This document shows, piece by piece, positions 18,301 through 25,741 of a stretch of DNA of 33,414 nt. Under the pieces are notes generated by a model. The model worked only from the letters and a program-made list of their open reading frames with translations. It had not been told where the DNA came from and searched no databases. The number at the start of each line of letters is the position of its first letter. The stretch's first letter is position 1. Both the position numbers and the translations under genes were made by a program. The stretch covers positions 1 to 33,414 of IMG/VR virus record IMGVR_UViG_3300043395_000286; one strand, written 5' to 3'. Source of the DNA: a virus.

Positions 18301-19181
18301 AAGTTACGATTACAACAATTAACGTTATAAAGACAGTAACAGATGGATCAGGAGACGCAGGAGACAACGGAGATGGCGGAGATAATGGAGATGGCGGAGA
18401 TAATGGAGATGGTGGAGATACAGGAACCAATCCTTACGGTGGTCAAGATAGAGACTATGATGCAAAGTATGGTGTGCTATCTAAGGGTAGTGGATTTAGC
18501 GGAAGCACGAGCAGTGGCTCTACAACAACTTCAGGAAATAATAAAACAAATACTTCAACTAGCAGTTCGTCAAATTCAACTAGCAGTTCGTCAAAATTCA
18601 CTGGATCAAATACAGTTCCAACGCAGTCTTTGCCAGACGGTCTACAAAAAACTCTTAGAATAAACGCAGGTGCAAACACTGTTCCAACAGCATCTCTACC
18701 AAGCGGACTTCAAGCACAAATGAAAAAGGATGCTGTTAATAAGGGTGCTAACACTGTACCAAAGTCAAGCATGCCTTTTGGCGGTAAGCCAATCGTTATA
18801 CCTAAGCCTAAGTCTACAGGATCAAACACTATACCAGCATCTAGTATGCCTTTTGGAGGAAAGTCAATAATTCCTAAAAAGAAGTCAATGGGCGGTCTAA
18901 TAAAGAGATATGCTTTGGGTGGTTCTGTCATTGGAACAGATATTATTCCAGCCATGTTAACTCCTGGAGAGTTTGTTATGAGCAGGTATGCTGTAGAAAA
19001 ATTGGGTGTAGAAAATATGAAGGCTTTAAATAATGGAGATTCAGTTGGCGACTCAGTGTATAATTATAGTATTAACGTAAACGTTAAGTCTGATGCAAAT
19101 CCTGACGAAATCGCAAAGACGGTAATGACACACATACAGAGAGTAAATTCTCAAAATATTAGGAGTGTTAAAATATCATGA
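9333..19181 (+). CDS. Tape measure protein, 3282 residues
   Basis: This sets tail length and is probably ejected with DNA. GTG 9333 follows GAGGTG by about 9 nt; ATG 9326 is out of frame and too close. Order: helical N-terminus with Ala-rich repeats (1-200); TP901-type core around KAFRELEKSTIKFKRVYG (about 220-450); a hydrophobic segment (about 551-585); a tape-measure end motif GAGDVIPALVSPEE (701-714); a kinase-like stretch (813-940); charged helical regions; a second hydrophobic Gly/Ala/Met block (about 1620-1683); coiled coils (about 2640-2770 and 2865-2890); a GDNGDG repeat (3010-3027); four NT(V/I)P repeats (3091-3175); and a final GTDIIPAMLTPGEF motif (3201-3214). At the usual 1.5 angstrom per residue the tail would approach 490 nm if the whole chain were helical. 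Arginine codons are mostly AGA. Confidence 0.93.
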   Translation: MSDVNARIGIDFDTGSALAQLRRLQAGLSKFHQTLAEGNLAAAQAQRGLNATLAQSIAANGKFAVSQKAVATSTLAFTTALEKNKLSMKEYFRYSAAAATANTKTFSRMFAQEREIINRARRDRVKALQAQYIQMSKAQGGFVDAMRIMPRTLMMANGQFTELGTRIQYAAQRQQFLNQLLKQGSTNLLNFGKNMQWAGRQLMVGLTIPLGMLAGYASKAFRELEKSTIKFKRVYGDAFTSDAETAAAVQNVRTIANEYMKFGVAVTDTMEMAANAAAAGFQGADLDKQIRSATKLAVLGQIEQQQALETTISLQNAFGLSADELAQKINFLNAVENQTVLSIEDLTIAIPKAAPVVKQLGGNVEDLAFFLTAMKEGGINASEGANALKSGLASIINPTKKTSQMLADMGINIKGLVEANAGDLKGTIVGFSRALDALDPLNRARAIEQMFGKFQFARLSTLFQNVAKDGSQASRALDLAGKSVEELAILSEREMKKIEESTTFKFQAAMEKFKQDIMPLGKAFLEALTPVVQFFGKVFEKFNSFSDGTKKVITVVTAIIAGIGPIALMTFGLMANGIANLIKLFATLRGGISKLNGQNSILGGGFDYVTQQELENQAASQALHNTHTRLTEVFNVEKLAVTQLASSYAQLSTQMRAMAQQNPALFAGGAAGAKSAVKGLPPVPKVKKFSDGVLSVPGPKGAGDVIPALVSPEESIIPVDMSKKYRGLITAIFNDDVPGFATGRLPWGNNHPVRQSGPIDIKGPRSFKDTQSQRLVSEQIADAVKSGRFGKMKPTDFGQLVQPFSGRSFPIPGVGGVYKKPNGEMVVVKPTMDEKTALAEVRATQIARNVHGLISPKQAIKTMIDPTDPAGKRKIIVLESPYDKRIAESTGKFSQKDMVTQLVASTLRADKDLSSANVFGKVLADPGTAGVFARASGFRDYQSTLPGMGEMGLINLLGVKGGAKKFFAQETSSIAAKMTPAQYQASVIKEIDKSLPKLRKLIDSWNLNPVEKQVYESMYARLEAGKKVDWEKLHSVHIAAGKNVKKFEGGNLPSKNEEVMRKALSKFMVADTQSGRYTSSLVNDFDSAFSKEIEGLKKTNPERARKIEAAWTGFDPETKAATRGTKRQTQFHQIMKDMVPVRVGDEIRYISKKDFDKFSSNPDQQIKNARTKEQIISKGLYRMGLRPDVSGRFVGGGDLAASRALSAKHFAFDMQYSDKAAGGGKAVLSSIIKPEDIKQRKILDDKLNKIFGKDGLMGSKYAQELKAMGLSDSDIRKKLSYELSHRESTGFGGRDPRKWTTGQALHDLQIINRYMTTTDRASKLLAWNDKQLAKGKPGFLSKEQANEFRAAAKFMSLEQHPVTAAERALAAKAAQLDQLAYQNGVPGVTQKQAQNAKVVQMILEDQIGKKLPTPKAILNLAATDKRGAYTPVTAVKPSEALAFPGGKVIPFTGSNTTRRGSNVVTDTGNRDTRIAATPPGSTVLKSSQAKQLIRMRGAADAPEANKYLKEQMRKRLQANYPGMSSADIEKAIEKKLKADARSARAAEKIAAAQEKEARRQEQLPKQKAAEQRQTDRINKAHTEALAMHAKYKEAEAKAAKKEHIKQQRMLRQEKVGRWSGGASMALGTAGMGAMMAGNQGLGMGLMGASAVAGMAPMLTNPYIAAGTAVAALAASFWIADKKSKQHAEATSKLVDATTATTEKMKSIGEMTNKVGASELMAKRRTQGSADRYTTGFERGKQQFGTTFLESDVGKGVLQGFKDNIVRNGTEISAKQMAVQLAGYVSDGILSAEQAHSVAESIGLNLKNTALGAQISGQLLDLIGPNGEDLLKNPLEVRVNLVNQQRDVSASLNNQLQGSVTDTRNSWDSRLSQVAKFFSPFIGAARLGQNAPGFTAYSAGEMFGQTEAELKASSSAAYGAQNLEFNQAQLDSLNLQYEKEIAILEKQKAATTDKAKQAELDEKIAKLKSDQSSQTNELRLVNKDIMKDQLASFRVAQQRGAVEDAFFDSLKNQVKTKWANDPMAEAFLKQSADLDSKELEVTIDTIVASGQLSPMAATSLMTMFASDETGLQKTLKAALKFQDPGKFMEIINFFGGMDPKVGKKNIKMLVKMSKENPEQADKLMSAIALMQKMDGKEVDLKAFFEGEGATERLNDLADSLQAVEDHKGPFTLKALTEVKELGGVTLDGILSRWSEFENLPDSTKKTVIQEYITLYKTIDDNAVNAEANKRSKGQGDSVYQYWHSEAGREKIRQDMAGEKTMQKVKQDISSKEAAAGSQDGSGSKKNPFADILTRLKNVRNAAINAAGGFKELQKAIAASGDKSVANKFVGIEQQLMKKGYNRDFINYVTGLDPEEQKKFGSVATKKGKRTYNEFNYETGKMQKRTVKYKKGDFVLTEQGNTMRQAYDKAIVGDFQIAQKEVIKNINEQEKAYRILKGLGLSNLEIEKAMENQSYVTAIATGQITKKELETNAALQKQALLREQIKSITDKTNQSQTRIDALKKAPDLINFLSGLKAIDSEGKEVGLTITSIYDAIQDPETLIEMIAVMEAIKSGTGDVESQMKILFDLISKGEAAKDLEKNLMTPLEKFQKAYDAAQKIFDAYKTMDQYTIKSQTSGFAPETGVSQFDGKNFKQLERLKTESDERLAEINAELAIYEHQISMIRAEIEQIERSVENMDVSELNLSIDGKKVTGKLKYVLEDLKEQISDWEREIEMKYERPIKTLQDESNVLSHDLEVMDYQAKKINEKYDDQVKALEEVQKVNDAIIRQQQQQLGLADALTQGDIAAAAQAAQEMRASNAADFATSQTDALSQARDNAVNALTNSKGMTKDQIDERRWQISQQIYALENDPARLALENSIQQAKDAIYNIEEAREQKLLAIRAHEERIYTIEQEKIFPLQKQADLETVKNLALDYQLIKLGNIIEANDRNRTVSGMTREQWEEMLAKMTLIDEKLKKELADGLAAFNSSSAATLATWEAIRAAYDAIKDKKVTITTINVIKTVTDGSGDAGDNGDGGDNGDGGDNGDGGDTGTNPYGGQDRDYDAKYGVLSKGSGFSGSTSSGSTTTSGNNKTNTSTSSSSNSTSSSSKFTGSNTVPTQSLPDGLQKTLRINAGANTVPTASLPSGLQAQMKKDAVNKGANTVPKSSMPFGGKPIVIPKPKSTGSNTIPASSMPFGGKSIIPKKKSMGGLIKRYALGGSVIGTDIIPAMLTPGEFVMSRYAVEKLGVENMKALNNGDSVGDSVYNYSINVNVKSDANPDEIAKTVMTHIQRVNSQNIRSVKIS
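18360..18413 (+). repeat. Three tandem 18-bp repeats in the tape measure gene
   Basis: Three near-identical 18-bp units of the pattern GGAGAyAAyGGAGATGGy lie head to tail and encode GDNGDG three times (residues 3010-3027). A partial unit flanks each side. The segment is an acidic, flexible linker. Asp/Gly spacing could bind calcium, but the classical RTX nonapeptide is not matched. Confidence 0.9.
18554..18595 (+). repeat. Perfect 21-bp tandem duplication in the tape measure gene
   Basis: The same 21 bases, starting TTCAACTAGCAG, occur at 18554-18574 and 18575-18595 without mismatch. They encode part of a Ser/Thr-rich linker. A perfect copy implies recent duplication by slippage. Confidence 0.9.
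18603..18866 (+). repeat. Four degenerate NT(V/I)P protein repeats in the tape measure
   Basis: Units begin at residues 3091, 3113, 3138 and 3163 with G(S/A)NT(V/I)P, followed three residues later by (L/M)P and a Gly. The first two continue with GLQ and the last two with FGGK. Spacing is 22, 25 and 25 residues. The bases have diverged more than the peptide, so these look like older, selected repeats rather than slippage. Confidence 0.8.
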
Positions 19182-19816
19182 CAACCAGTGCCTATATGAC
19201 GGGTAGAAAGAAATATGGAAGACCACAAGCAATGCTATGGTCTGAAAATTCTGGTAAGTTGATAAATGGGCTATACGTCCCCAATGGTTTAGAAATAAAT
19301 GCCGATCCTGGATCTGAGGTAGACCCTGCTAATATAGATCAATTTTTAATACTATCAGATGATAATAGATCTCCTATAGATTTTGGATATAATCGTATTG
19401 AGAAAAAAGAAAGAATGATTAATGGAAGAATGAGATCTTATCATATTGCAGATAAACTGACAATATCTCTTTCATATAATAATCTACCATCAAGGGGTGC
19501 AGCCCTTCCAAATCTTTTTGGCTCAGATGGAAAAAATCGTGATGAACTAAACGGAAATAATTTACAGCATACAACTGATGGCGGTGCTGGCGGTGTTGAA
19601 CTTTTAGACTGGTATGAAAAGCATCAGGGTTCGTTTTGGTGTTATTTAGCATATGATAAATATTCTGTATTTGGAAAAGACGACAGTGCTTATGGACATC
19701 TTCCACAATATAATCAATTAGTCGAAGTTTTCTTTTCAGACTTTTCTTATACAGTAAATAGACGTGGAAACAACTTTGACTTTTGGGACATTTCAATTGG
19801 TTTAGAAGAGGCATAA
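19178..19816 (+). CDS. Distal tail / minor tail protein
   Basis: The 212-residue product starts in an ATGA overlap with the tape measure and has TTAGGAG upstream. It directly follows the tape measure, the place of Dit-like proteins that join the tube to the tip. It is beta-rich with conserved-looking aromatic segments: GRPQAMLWSENSGKLINGLY near the start, a Tyr/Ser-rich strand KLTISLSYNNLPSRG, LDWYEKHQGSFWCYLAYDKY near 140-160, and a closing strand NFDFWDISIGLEEA. The C-terminal half resembles a domain also used in other tube-like proteins. Dit function is inferred from order; the sequence is not a close match to a Dit I can name. Confidence 0.65.
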   Translation: MTTSAYMTGRKKYGRPQAMLWSENSGKLINGLYVPNGLEINADPGSEVDPANIDQFLILSDDNRSPIDFGYNRIEKKERMINGRMRSYHIADKLTISLSYNNLPSRGAALPNLFGSDGKNRDELNGNNLQHTTDGGAGGVELLDWYEKHQGSFWCYLAYDKYSVFGKDDSAYGHLPQYNQLVEVFFSDFSYTVNRRGNNFDFWDISIGLEEA

Positions 19817-22800
19817 TGTTTGATGATATTGATCTAAAAAAACATCTAGAAACATCTTCTGTAGTAAAAACAAAAACAGCAGTAATTGCTGAGTGGAATC
19901 TAAACTCTCCAACCAATATCTTAAAGATTGGAAACTATAGGTATAGACCTACTCAGCCTGACTCTTTATATAAGTTACTTCCAAATACTTTTGATCCATC
20001 AGAAAATGTAAACACATCTATTCCTTTTTATTTTAATGCAACTGACTCAGATGTAGTTATAGATGGCGGATATGATGATGATGGTTTGCCAGTAACTCTT
20101 AAGCCTAAAAAAGACAAACTTAAAATGCTTTATTCTTTAGAAGATTGTTTTAAAATGTTTAGACCAAGATCTGGAATTAATAAAGCAAGATTTATTCCAG
20201 GAAGTTATTTGCATCATCCAAACATAAATATGGCAAATAGACCAAGATATTATATGCCAGATAAAAAAGATTATTTTAAATACTGGACATCTTTTAGAAC
20301 AGAAAACGGATTAGAGTATGGAATTTCTATTGCAAAAAACGGAGAGAATGCAATTGAAGATACAGTTCCGTTTGTTGTTTATAATGAAGAAGTTGCTGCA
20401 AATAGAATTATTATTAAGATGCAAACTCATGTTGGTAACAAAGACTTAGGCACTTTTTCTTCGGCATCTAAATCAATATCAGACCCATTCTACGGAGACT
20501 CTAAGAAGTCAACCCCTGTAAGATGGAAGGTTCAAGGGCTAAAAAATAATTCGTGGTCTGACATAATTTCGTTTACACAGTCATCTACAAGAAGCGACGG
20601 CACACCAATAATAGGATCTGACGGCTATGTGGAGTTATCATATGGCCTAAAGGTGCCAAAACAATACCGTGATATTTTTATATTTGCTGAAAAGTATTCT
20701 TCAGAAACTCTTTTGCCAGAAAAATCTATTAATGGGTATTCATATTTAATTGCTGAAAACGAAAGTGACATTGGAACATTTCATATTTGGATTGATGAAA
20801 TTGAAGACTACAGGACATTCACCCCAGATTATGGATGGTATTTAGAAGAGTCTGAGGTAGATAGATTAACAAACTTTGTTACAGATATGACTAATCCACC
20901 AAAGTTTACTACTACAAATAATGTATATAAGTTTAGAGAGTTTGAAAAAATAAAAGGTTTGAGGATTGTTGTTGATACAATGAATAAGCCTAATGCTACA
21001 TTTGATTTGATAGAAATGTCACCCCGCCTTTGTGCAGACTTATCAGATAAGACTACAAATTTTTCTATTAAAAAGAATGCTTCTGACTTAGGTATTAGTG
21101 GAATGCCAGTAGGTCAGTTGTTAGCGTCTACAGGATCAATAACTATTTTTGATTATGATGATGCCTTTAACTATAATAATAATGACAGCATAATTAAAAA
21201 CTTAATTGATAAACATATTCAGTTTAAATTTTATGACATTATATTTAATGTAGATGGATGGGATTACTATGTTCCACTAAAAACATTATACTCAGATGGA
21301 TTCCCTCAAATAAATAATACAGATCAAACAGTCTCTATAGAACTTAGAGATATGTTTTTTTATTTTGAAAACATAACCGCTCCACAAACACTAATGACAC
21401 GTGTCTCAATAAGTTCTGCAATATCAATGTTGCTTGACTCTATAGGATTTTCCAACTATGTATTCAAAAGAGTAAGCGGAGAAACAGAGTTAATTATTCC
21501 ATATTTTTATATTGAGCCAGATACAAGCGTTGCTGAGGTTTTGCAAAATCTAGCAATATCTACACAGACAGCAATGTTCTTTGATGAATACAACAATTTT
21601 GTTATGATGAGTAAAGATTACATAATGCCAACACAAGATCAAAGACCTACGGACATAGTTTTCTCTGGAAATGAAAAAGAGTCTTCGGATGATATTTTGC
21701 CAAACATAGTTGAGATTTCTTCGCAGGAAAATAAAGTTTATAATGATGGAAAGATTAATTATTCTGAACGGTATATTCAAAGATCTGTTGGAACAATTAA
21801 GCAAGCAAGCATGATTGATATGGAAAGATCTTGGATCTATAAGCCAGTGTTATTATGGGAAGTCGCAGGAACAGAAAATACAAAATCAATTAATGGAGAA
21901 ACGGCATCACAATCAAGTTATACCCTATCCGCTATTCCATTAAACTCAGACTTATCTATAGAGCCTCCTTCAGTTGTTAATAGACAAGTAACAAACAATG
22001 TTATTGATTTCGGTGAAGGCATTTATTGGATAGCCAGATACAATGGATACTTTTATTCAAATGGCGAAATAATAAAATATGATGCTGTACAGTTCAATGT
22101 ATCTGGAGTTGGCAATGTTTGGATTAGTAGCAATCAAGAGTATCAGTATTATTTTTCAAATCTTCCATTTAACGGAAAGATATACCCAACTGGATTGGTC
22201 AGAATATATTCGGTTCCTAACTACGAAGAAGTTAATGGTTTTCTAAAACTAAAAAACGGATCTGTTGCTGTACATGGTAGAGGTCAGTTTGGAACAGCAA
22301 TCACTGCACATAGTGCAGGATTATCAGAATACTGGATGGACAATAACAATGTTCGTGGTTGCATGATGCAGTCTAAGTATTTGTTTGAAAATAACTTAAC
22401 TGTACCAACAACTATTGTTGGGGCTGCAGGACAAAATACTGAACTTGCAAAAAAGACTACTAGAACGGGCGTTATAAGAAATTTTATGTCTTCGGCATAT
22501 ACTGCAGAGTCTGATATAAATCAGTTTAAGCAAACAAAGCCTGGAACAATTCAGTCTTCTGCTTTGGTAATGCAAGGCCCAGCCTTCTCTGTAACAGATA
22601 AGCCAAGAGACTTTGTGTCATATTTATATAAACCATTAGATAATAGATACAAACATTTTGGCACCAGAATGAGAATTATTGGAAAAATAGAGAACGGGTT
22701 TAGCAAGGGTCAAACGGCAAATGGTAGTACAAACTACTTTGTTGTTCCAGGACTAACGCCAGATAAAGATATTACAATTTCTGGTGGCGGTGGTGGAATG

Positions 22801-24069
22801 GCCATAATGATAAATCCAGAAACTAATAACGGATATTATTTAGAACTAAGCACTTTAGGTAGTGCAAACATAACTACTCTTGAAAAACAAAATGTTCATA
22901 ATGTTATGTTTTACAAAATAAAAAAAGACTCATCTTCTTCTGATGCTATTCCAGTAAAAATTTGGGAGGGCCTAGGAAATATTATTGTCGATGATGGAAA
23001 GTTCACTGGTCAGTATAGGATGGTAGCAGAACAGAATCCTACTGTTTATGACATAGGCGTAGAGTACGAAGACATAGGAAGTGCAAGAAGATTCCATATT
23101 TATATGAATGGCTCTTTATTGACCACAGTTGTTGATCAAGATCCACTTCCAGTCTACAACAATATGGCACTCTTTGTTCGTGGGTCTTCAAGGGTTATGT
23201 TTGAAAATATATATGCCTTAACAAATAACTATAGCCAAAATACACAGTTTGCTTTAAACACTCCAGTTAATTCTATTTTTGACGATGAGATTGATGCCAC
23301 AGAGTCTTTTAGAAAGTATGCTATGAGTGGTGTAGTTCAGGGAACATACTTATCTGGAATAAGTAATTCTCAACCACCTAAGTATAGTATATACTTTGAA
23401 GAGTTTGGAACCATTATGAGAGAGGCTGCAACCTTTAATATTAAATATGATAAGGCTTATCCAGCCTTGTATGCAAAATTGTCCCCAACCTTTAATAGAA
23501 TTAAAGGATATACTGTGTCTGGATTTAGAGCAGGATCGTACGGTGCAGAGTTTATAATATTTAATGCCACAGATACTGCACTAAGTTTAGATGAAACAAC
23601 TGGCAATTATTTACGAATTCAGGGTGTAACATTTACACAACAATCTAATAATGAATTAACTGTGGATGACTATTTTACAAAAAACAGTTCGTTGTCTGAT
23701 CCAGTTATAGATGGGTCTGATGTTGTTATTTCTCCATTTAAAGTTAAAAAAGATTACGAAGATATTAAGTTGAGCAGAATGACCTATGGCAAAAAAGATT
23801 TTTCAATTTCTACGTCTTACATACAAACACAAGACGATGCAAATAATTTAATGAAATGGCTTATGTCTAAAATAAGTAAACCAAGAAAGGCAGTGGGGGT
23901 AAAGATTTTTAATAATCCTACAATACAATTAGGCGACATTGTTTCTATTAAATATACAGACAACAATATTGAAAAAATAGAAAACACCAGATATGTGGTT
24001 TATTATATGGAATATTCAAAAGACGTAGGCGGACCTGAAATGACCGTCTATCTAAGCGAGGTAATGTAA
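19816..24069 (+). CDS. Large minor tail protein / hub-like (1417 residues)
   Basis: ATG 19816 overlaps the previous stop (TAATG). An upstream in-frame ATG at 19783 would add 11 residues but lies inside the distal tail gene without a better ribosome site. Residues 1-450 are beta-rich with lectin-like or discoidin-like character (KSTPVRWKVQGLKNNSW, LKVPKQYRDIFIFAEKY). The middle has a Gly-rich loop (ISGGGGGMAIMINPET) and a jelly-roll-like segment near 1010-1140. The last 80 residues (MTYGKKDFSISTSYIQTQDD, IQLGDIVSIKY) resemble the hub domain of Tal/gp27-type proteins. It may combine tail-tip hub and carbohydrate-binding roles. Arginine is mostly AGA. No peptidase or lysozyme motif is visible. 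Domain calls are inference. Confidence 0.7.
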   Translation: MFDDIDLKKHLETSSVVKTKTAVIAEWNLNSPTNILKIGNYRYRPTQPDSLYKLLPNTFDPSENVNTSIPFYFNATDSDVVIDGGYDDDGLPVTLKPKKDKLKMLYSLEDCFKMFRPRSGINKARFIPGSYLHHPNINMANRPRYYMPDKKDYFKYWTSFRTENGLEYGISIAKNGENAIEDTVPFVVYNEEVAANRIIIKMQTHVGNKDLGTFSSASKSISDPFYGDSKKSTPVRWKVQGLKNNSWSDIISFTQSSTRSDGTPIIGSDGYVELSYGLKVPKQYRDIFIFAEKYSSETLLPEKSINGYSYLIAENESDIGTFHIWIDEIEDYRTFTPDYGWYLEESEVDRLTNFVTDMTNPPKFTTTNNVYKFREFEKIKGLRIVVDTMNKPNATFDLIEMSPRLCADLSDKTTNFSIKKNASDLGISGMPVGQLLASTGSITIFDYDDAFNYNNNDSIIKNLIDKHIQFKFYDIIFNVDGWDYYVPLKTLYSDGFPQINNTDQTVSIELRDMFFYFENITAPQTLMTRVSISSAISMLLDSIGFSNYVFKRVSGETELIIPYFYIEPDTSVAEVLQNLAISTQTAMFFDEYNNFVMMSKDYIMPTQDQRPTDIVFSGNEKESSDDILPNIVEISSQENKVYNDGKINYSERYIQRSVGTIKQASMIDMERSWIYKPVLLWEVAGTENTKSINGETASQSSYTLSAIPLNSDLSIEPPSVVNRQVTNNVIDFGEGIYWIARYNGYFYSNGEIIKYDAVQFNVSGVGNVWISSNQEYQYYFSNLPFNGKIYPTGLVRIYSVPNYEEVNGFLKLKNGSVAVHGRGQFGTAITAHSAGLSEYWMDNNNVRGCMMQSKYLFENNLTVPTTIVGAAGQNTELAKKTTRTGVIRNFMSSAYTAESDINQFKQTKPGTIQSSALVMQGPAFSVTDKPRDFVSYLYKPLDNRYKHFGTRMRIIGKIENGFSKGQTANGSTNYFVVPGLTPDKDITISGGGGGMAIMINPETNNGYYLELSTLGSANITTLEKQNVHNVMFYKIKKDSSSSDAIPVKIWEGLGNIIVDDGKFTGQYRMVAEQNPTVYDIGVEYEDIGSARRFHIYMNGSLLTTVVDQDPLPVYNNMALFVRGSSRVMFENIYALTNNYSQNTQFALNTPVNSIFDDEIDATESFRKYAMSGVVQGTYLSGISNSQPPKYSIYFEEFGTIMREAATFNIKYDKAYPALYAKLSPTFNRIKGYTVSGFRAGSYGAEFIIFNATDTALSLDETTGNYLRIQGVTFTQQSNNELTVDDYFTKNSSLSDPVIDGSDVVISPFKVKKDYEDIKLSRMTYGKKDFSISTSYIQTQDDANNLMKWLMSKISKPRKAVGVKIFNNPTIQLGDIVSIKYTDNNIEKIENTRYVVYYMEYSKDVGGPEMTVYLSEVM

Positions 24070-24587
24070 TGGTCAATCCAACACCACAACTACCACTATC
24101 TGGTAGTCCAAGCCCAACAGTTCAGCCAGTTAAGATAGCAACTTCAGATTTAATATTGATGCCAGATGAATCTGTGCCTATTGAAATAATGACAGACCTA
24201 GTATTTGAAGATATAGGCGGACACGAACTAATTAATATATCTAGAAGTGATTTGGTTAATGGACAAGATGTTATTTATAAACCAATTAAAAATTTAAGTT
24301 CTATATTTTTTCAATATAACCCTCAAAATATTTTAGCATTACAAAAAACATCAGAATCTTACTTTAGAAACTTTCCAATTAAACTTGGAGATAGGGTGCC
24401 AGACTGCGGAACTGGGTACACAATCGTAGATGGCAATGAGGTTCCAAATTGTAAAATAGTATACTGTGATCCAGTGGATGGTAATATAATTATTAATGTT
24501 ATCAATATGGGTAAAGAAGAGCAGGTAGAAGTCCAGATTCTTCAGCAGGGAATTGTACTTAGTGATACAATACATGAGGAGGAATAA
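24069..24587 (+). CDS. Minor tail protein, hypothetical
   Basis: The 172-residue product overlaps the hub gene stop by TAATG. It starts with a Pro/Ser-rich stretch (TPQLPLSGSPSPTVQP), then beta segments with acidic turns (LILMPDESVPIEIMTDLVFED) and a small Cys-containing region, VPDCGTGYTI and EVPNCKIVYCDPVDG, whose three cysteines could form a disulfide or bind metal. The end is a beta strand and an acidic tail. I do not recognise the family. Position among tail-tip genes makes a structural role likely. Confidence 0.65.
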   Translation: MVNPTPQLPLSGSPSPTVQPVKIATSDLILMPDESVPIEIMTDLVFEDIGGHELINISRSDLVNGQDVIYKPIKNLSSIFFQYNPQNILALQKTSESYFRNFPIKLGDRVPDCGTGYTIVDGNEVPNCKIVYCDPVDGNIIINVINMGKEEQVEVQILQQGIVLSDTIHEEE

Positions 24588-24589
24588 CT

Positions 24590-25741
24590 ATGATAACTAA
24601 TAACGGTAAGTCTATAATTGCTAAGTACTTGGTAGGTCAGTCTCCTGCATATGCTTCATTTATTGCAGTAGGGTGTGGACCAACACCACTTGAGCCAGAT
24701 GCAAATTTTGGGAATTATTCAGAAAAAAAATCATTAGATTTTGAGATGTTTAGAGTACCAATAACATCCCGTGGCTTTGTTAAAGATGATGATGGAACAG
24801 CAAAGGTTGTGCTAACAGCAGAATTGCCCACAGAGGAAAGATATGAGATTTCTGAAATAGGAGTGTACTCTGCTGGAGCAAACCCAACTGCTGGAGCATA
24901 TGACAGTAAAACATTATTTTCATTTTCAGAAGCAGAGAATTGGAAATATAATAATCAGATATCTTTAGTTCCTAAATATGCTCCACTCGATACAGGCGGA
25001 TCTAGCGGTGAGATTTATGTTAAAGATGCTGAAGAAAATGACATAATGGCATTTCAAACAAATGCTAATAATAGAATTTTTACTAACCCAGAGCGGGTAG
25101 CAAGATATGAAAGATGCAGATTTTTAAATAATATAGTAATTACTAATGGATCTATGTCTAATATTTCAACCGAGTTAGTGGATGGAGTCACAAGGCTAAA
25201 GGCAAATACTGGAAGTAATTATATTGGCATAACTGGAACATCTATGGCATTAAATAAAAATGCTCCAACAGATCAAATGAAACTAGCGTTTTCTGTAGTC
25301 AACAAAAATAAAGCAGACATTTCTCCAATAAATCCAGACAAAGTTTATATTCTTATAGAGTTTTCTGATAGCGATACATATGGAACTGGTCAGTGGGCAA
25401 GATTGGAAGTAATTTTAGATAGTTATGATTTCGCTACTAACAGATACTTAGTTATAACAAAAGAACTACAAGATTTAAGAAAGAGCACAACTGGCTTTGA
25501 CTGGAGTGCAGTAAATACTGTAAAGGTTTATACAACTGTAATTAAAGATAATAATATCTCTGATGATTTCTATGTATGTTTTGATGCAATAAGATTGGAA
25601 AATGTTACATCTATAAACCCACTTTACGGACTTGTTGGCTATACAGTTATCAAAAATAATGACGCTGAAACAATTATTAAGTCTGCAAACAGCACAAGTT
25701 ATATAGAATTTAGGTTTGCTCTTGGAGTAAATAATGGCTGA
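24590..25741 (+). CDS. Minor tail / fibre-like protein
   Basis: The 383-residue product is preceded by GAGGAGG and by TGATACAAT (24563-24571), a weak extended -10. Residues 1-125 resemble a domain common in tail-fibre attachment and baseplate-wedge proteins (NNGKSIIAKYLVGQSPAYAS, AVGCGPTPL, ERYEISEIGVYSAGA), where a fibre is anchored to the tip. Residues 150-383 look like a beta-sandwich of carbohydrate-binding type with WARLEVILDSYDF and FYVCFDAIRLENV. It overlaps the next gene by 8 nt. Fibre or receptor-binding function is inferred from domain character and position. Confidence 0.65.
   Translation: MITNNGKSIIAKYLVGQSPAYASFIAVGCGPTPLEPDANFGNYSEKKSLDFEMFRVPITSRGFVKDDDGTAKVVLTAELPTEERYEISEIGVYSAGANPTAGAYDSKTLFSFSEAENWKYNNQISLVPKYAPLDTGGSSGEIYVKDAEENDIMAFQTNANNRIFTNPERVARYERCRFLNNIVITNGSMSNISTELVDGVTRLKANTGSNYIGITGTSMALNKNAPTDQMKLAFSVVNKNKADISPINPDKVYILIEFSDSDTYGTGQWARLEVILDSYDFATNRYLVITKELQDLRKSTTGFDWSAVNTVKVYTTVIKDNNISDDFYVCFDAIRLENVTSINPLYGLVGYTVIKNNDAETIIKSANSTSYIEFRFALGVNNG

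Noticed and set aside
18343-18663. Plus-strand open frame of 106 codons with Glu/Met repeats
   Set aside because: It is the shifted frame of the 18-bp repeats in the tape measure gene, with no ribosome site and no independent codon signal.
24563-24571. TGATACAAT as an extended -10 before gene 24590
   Set aside because: One mismatch in the -10 and located within coding sequence; kept only as a remark in the gene entry.
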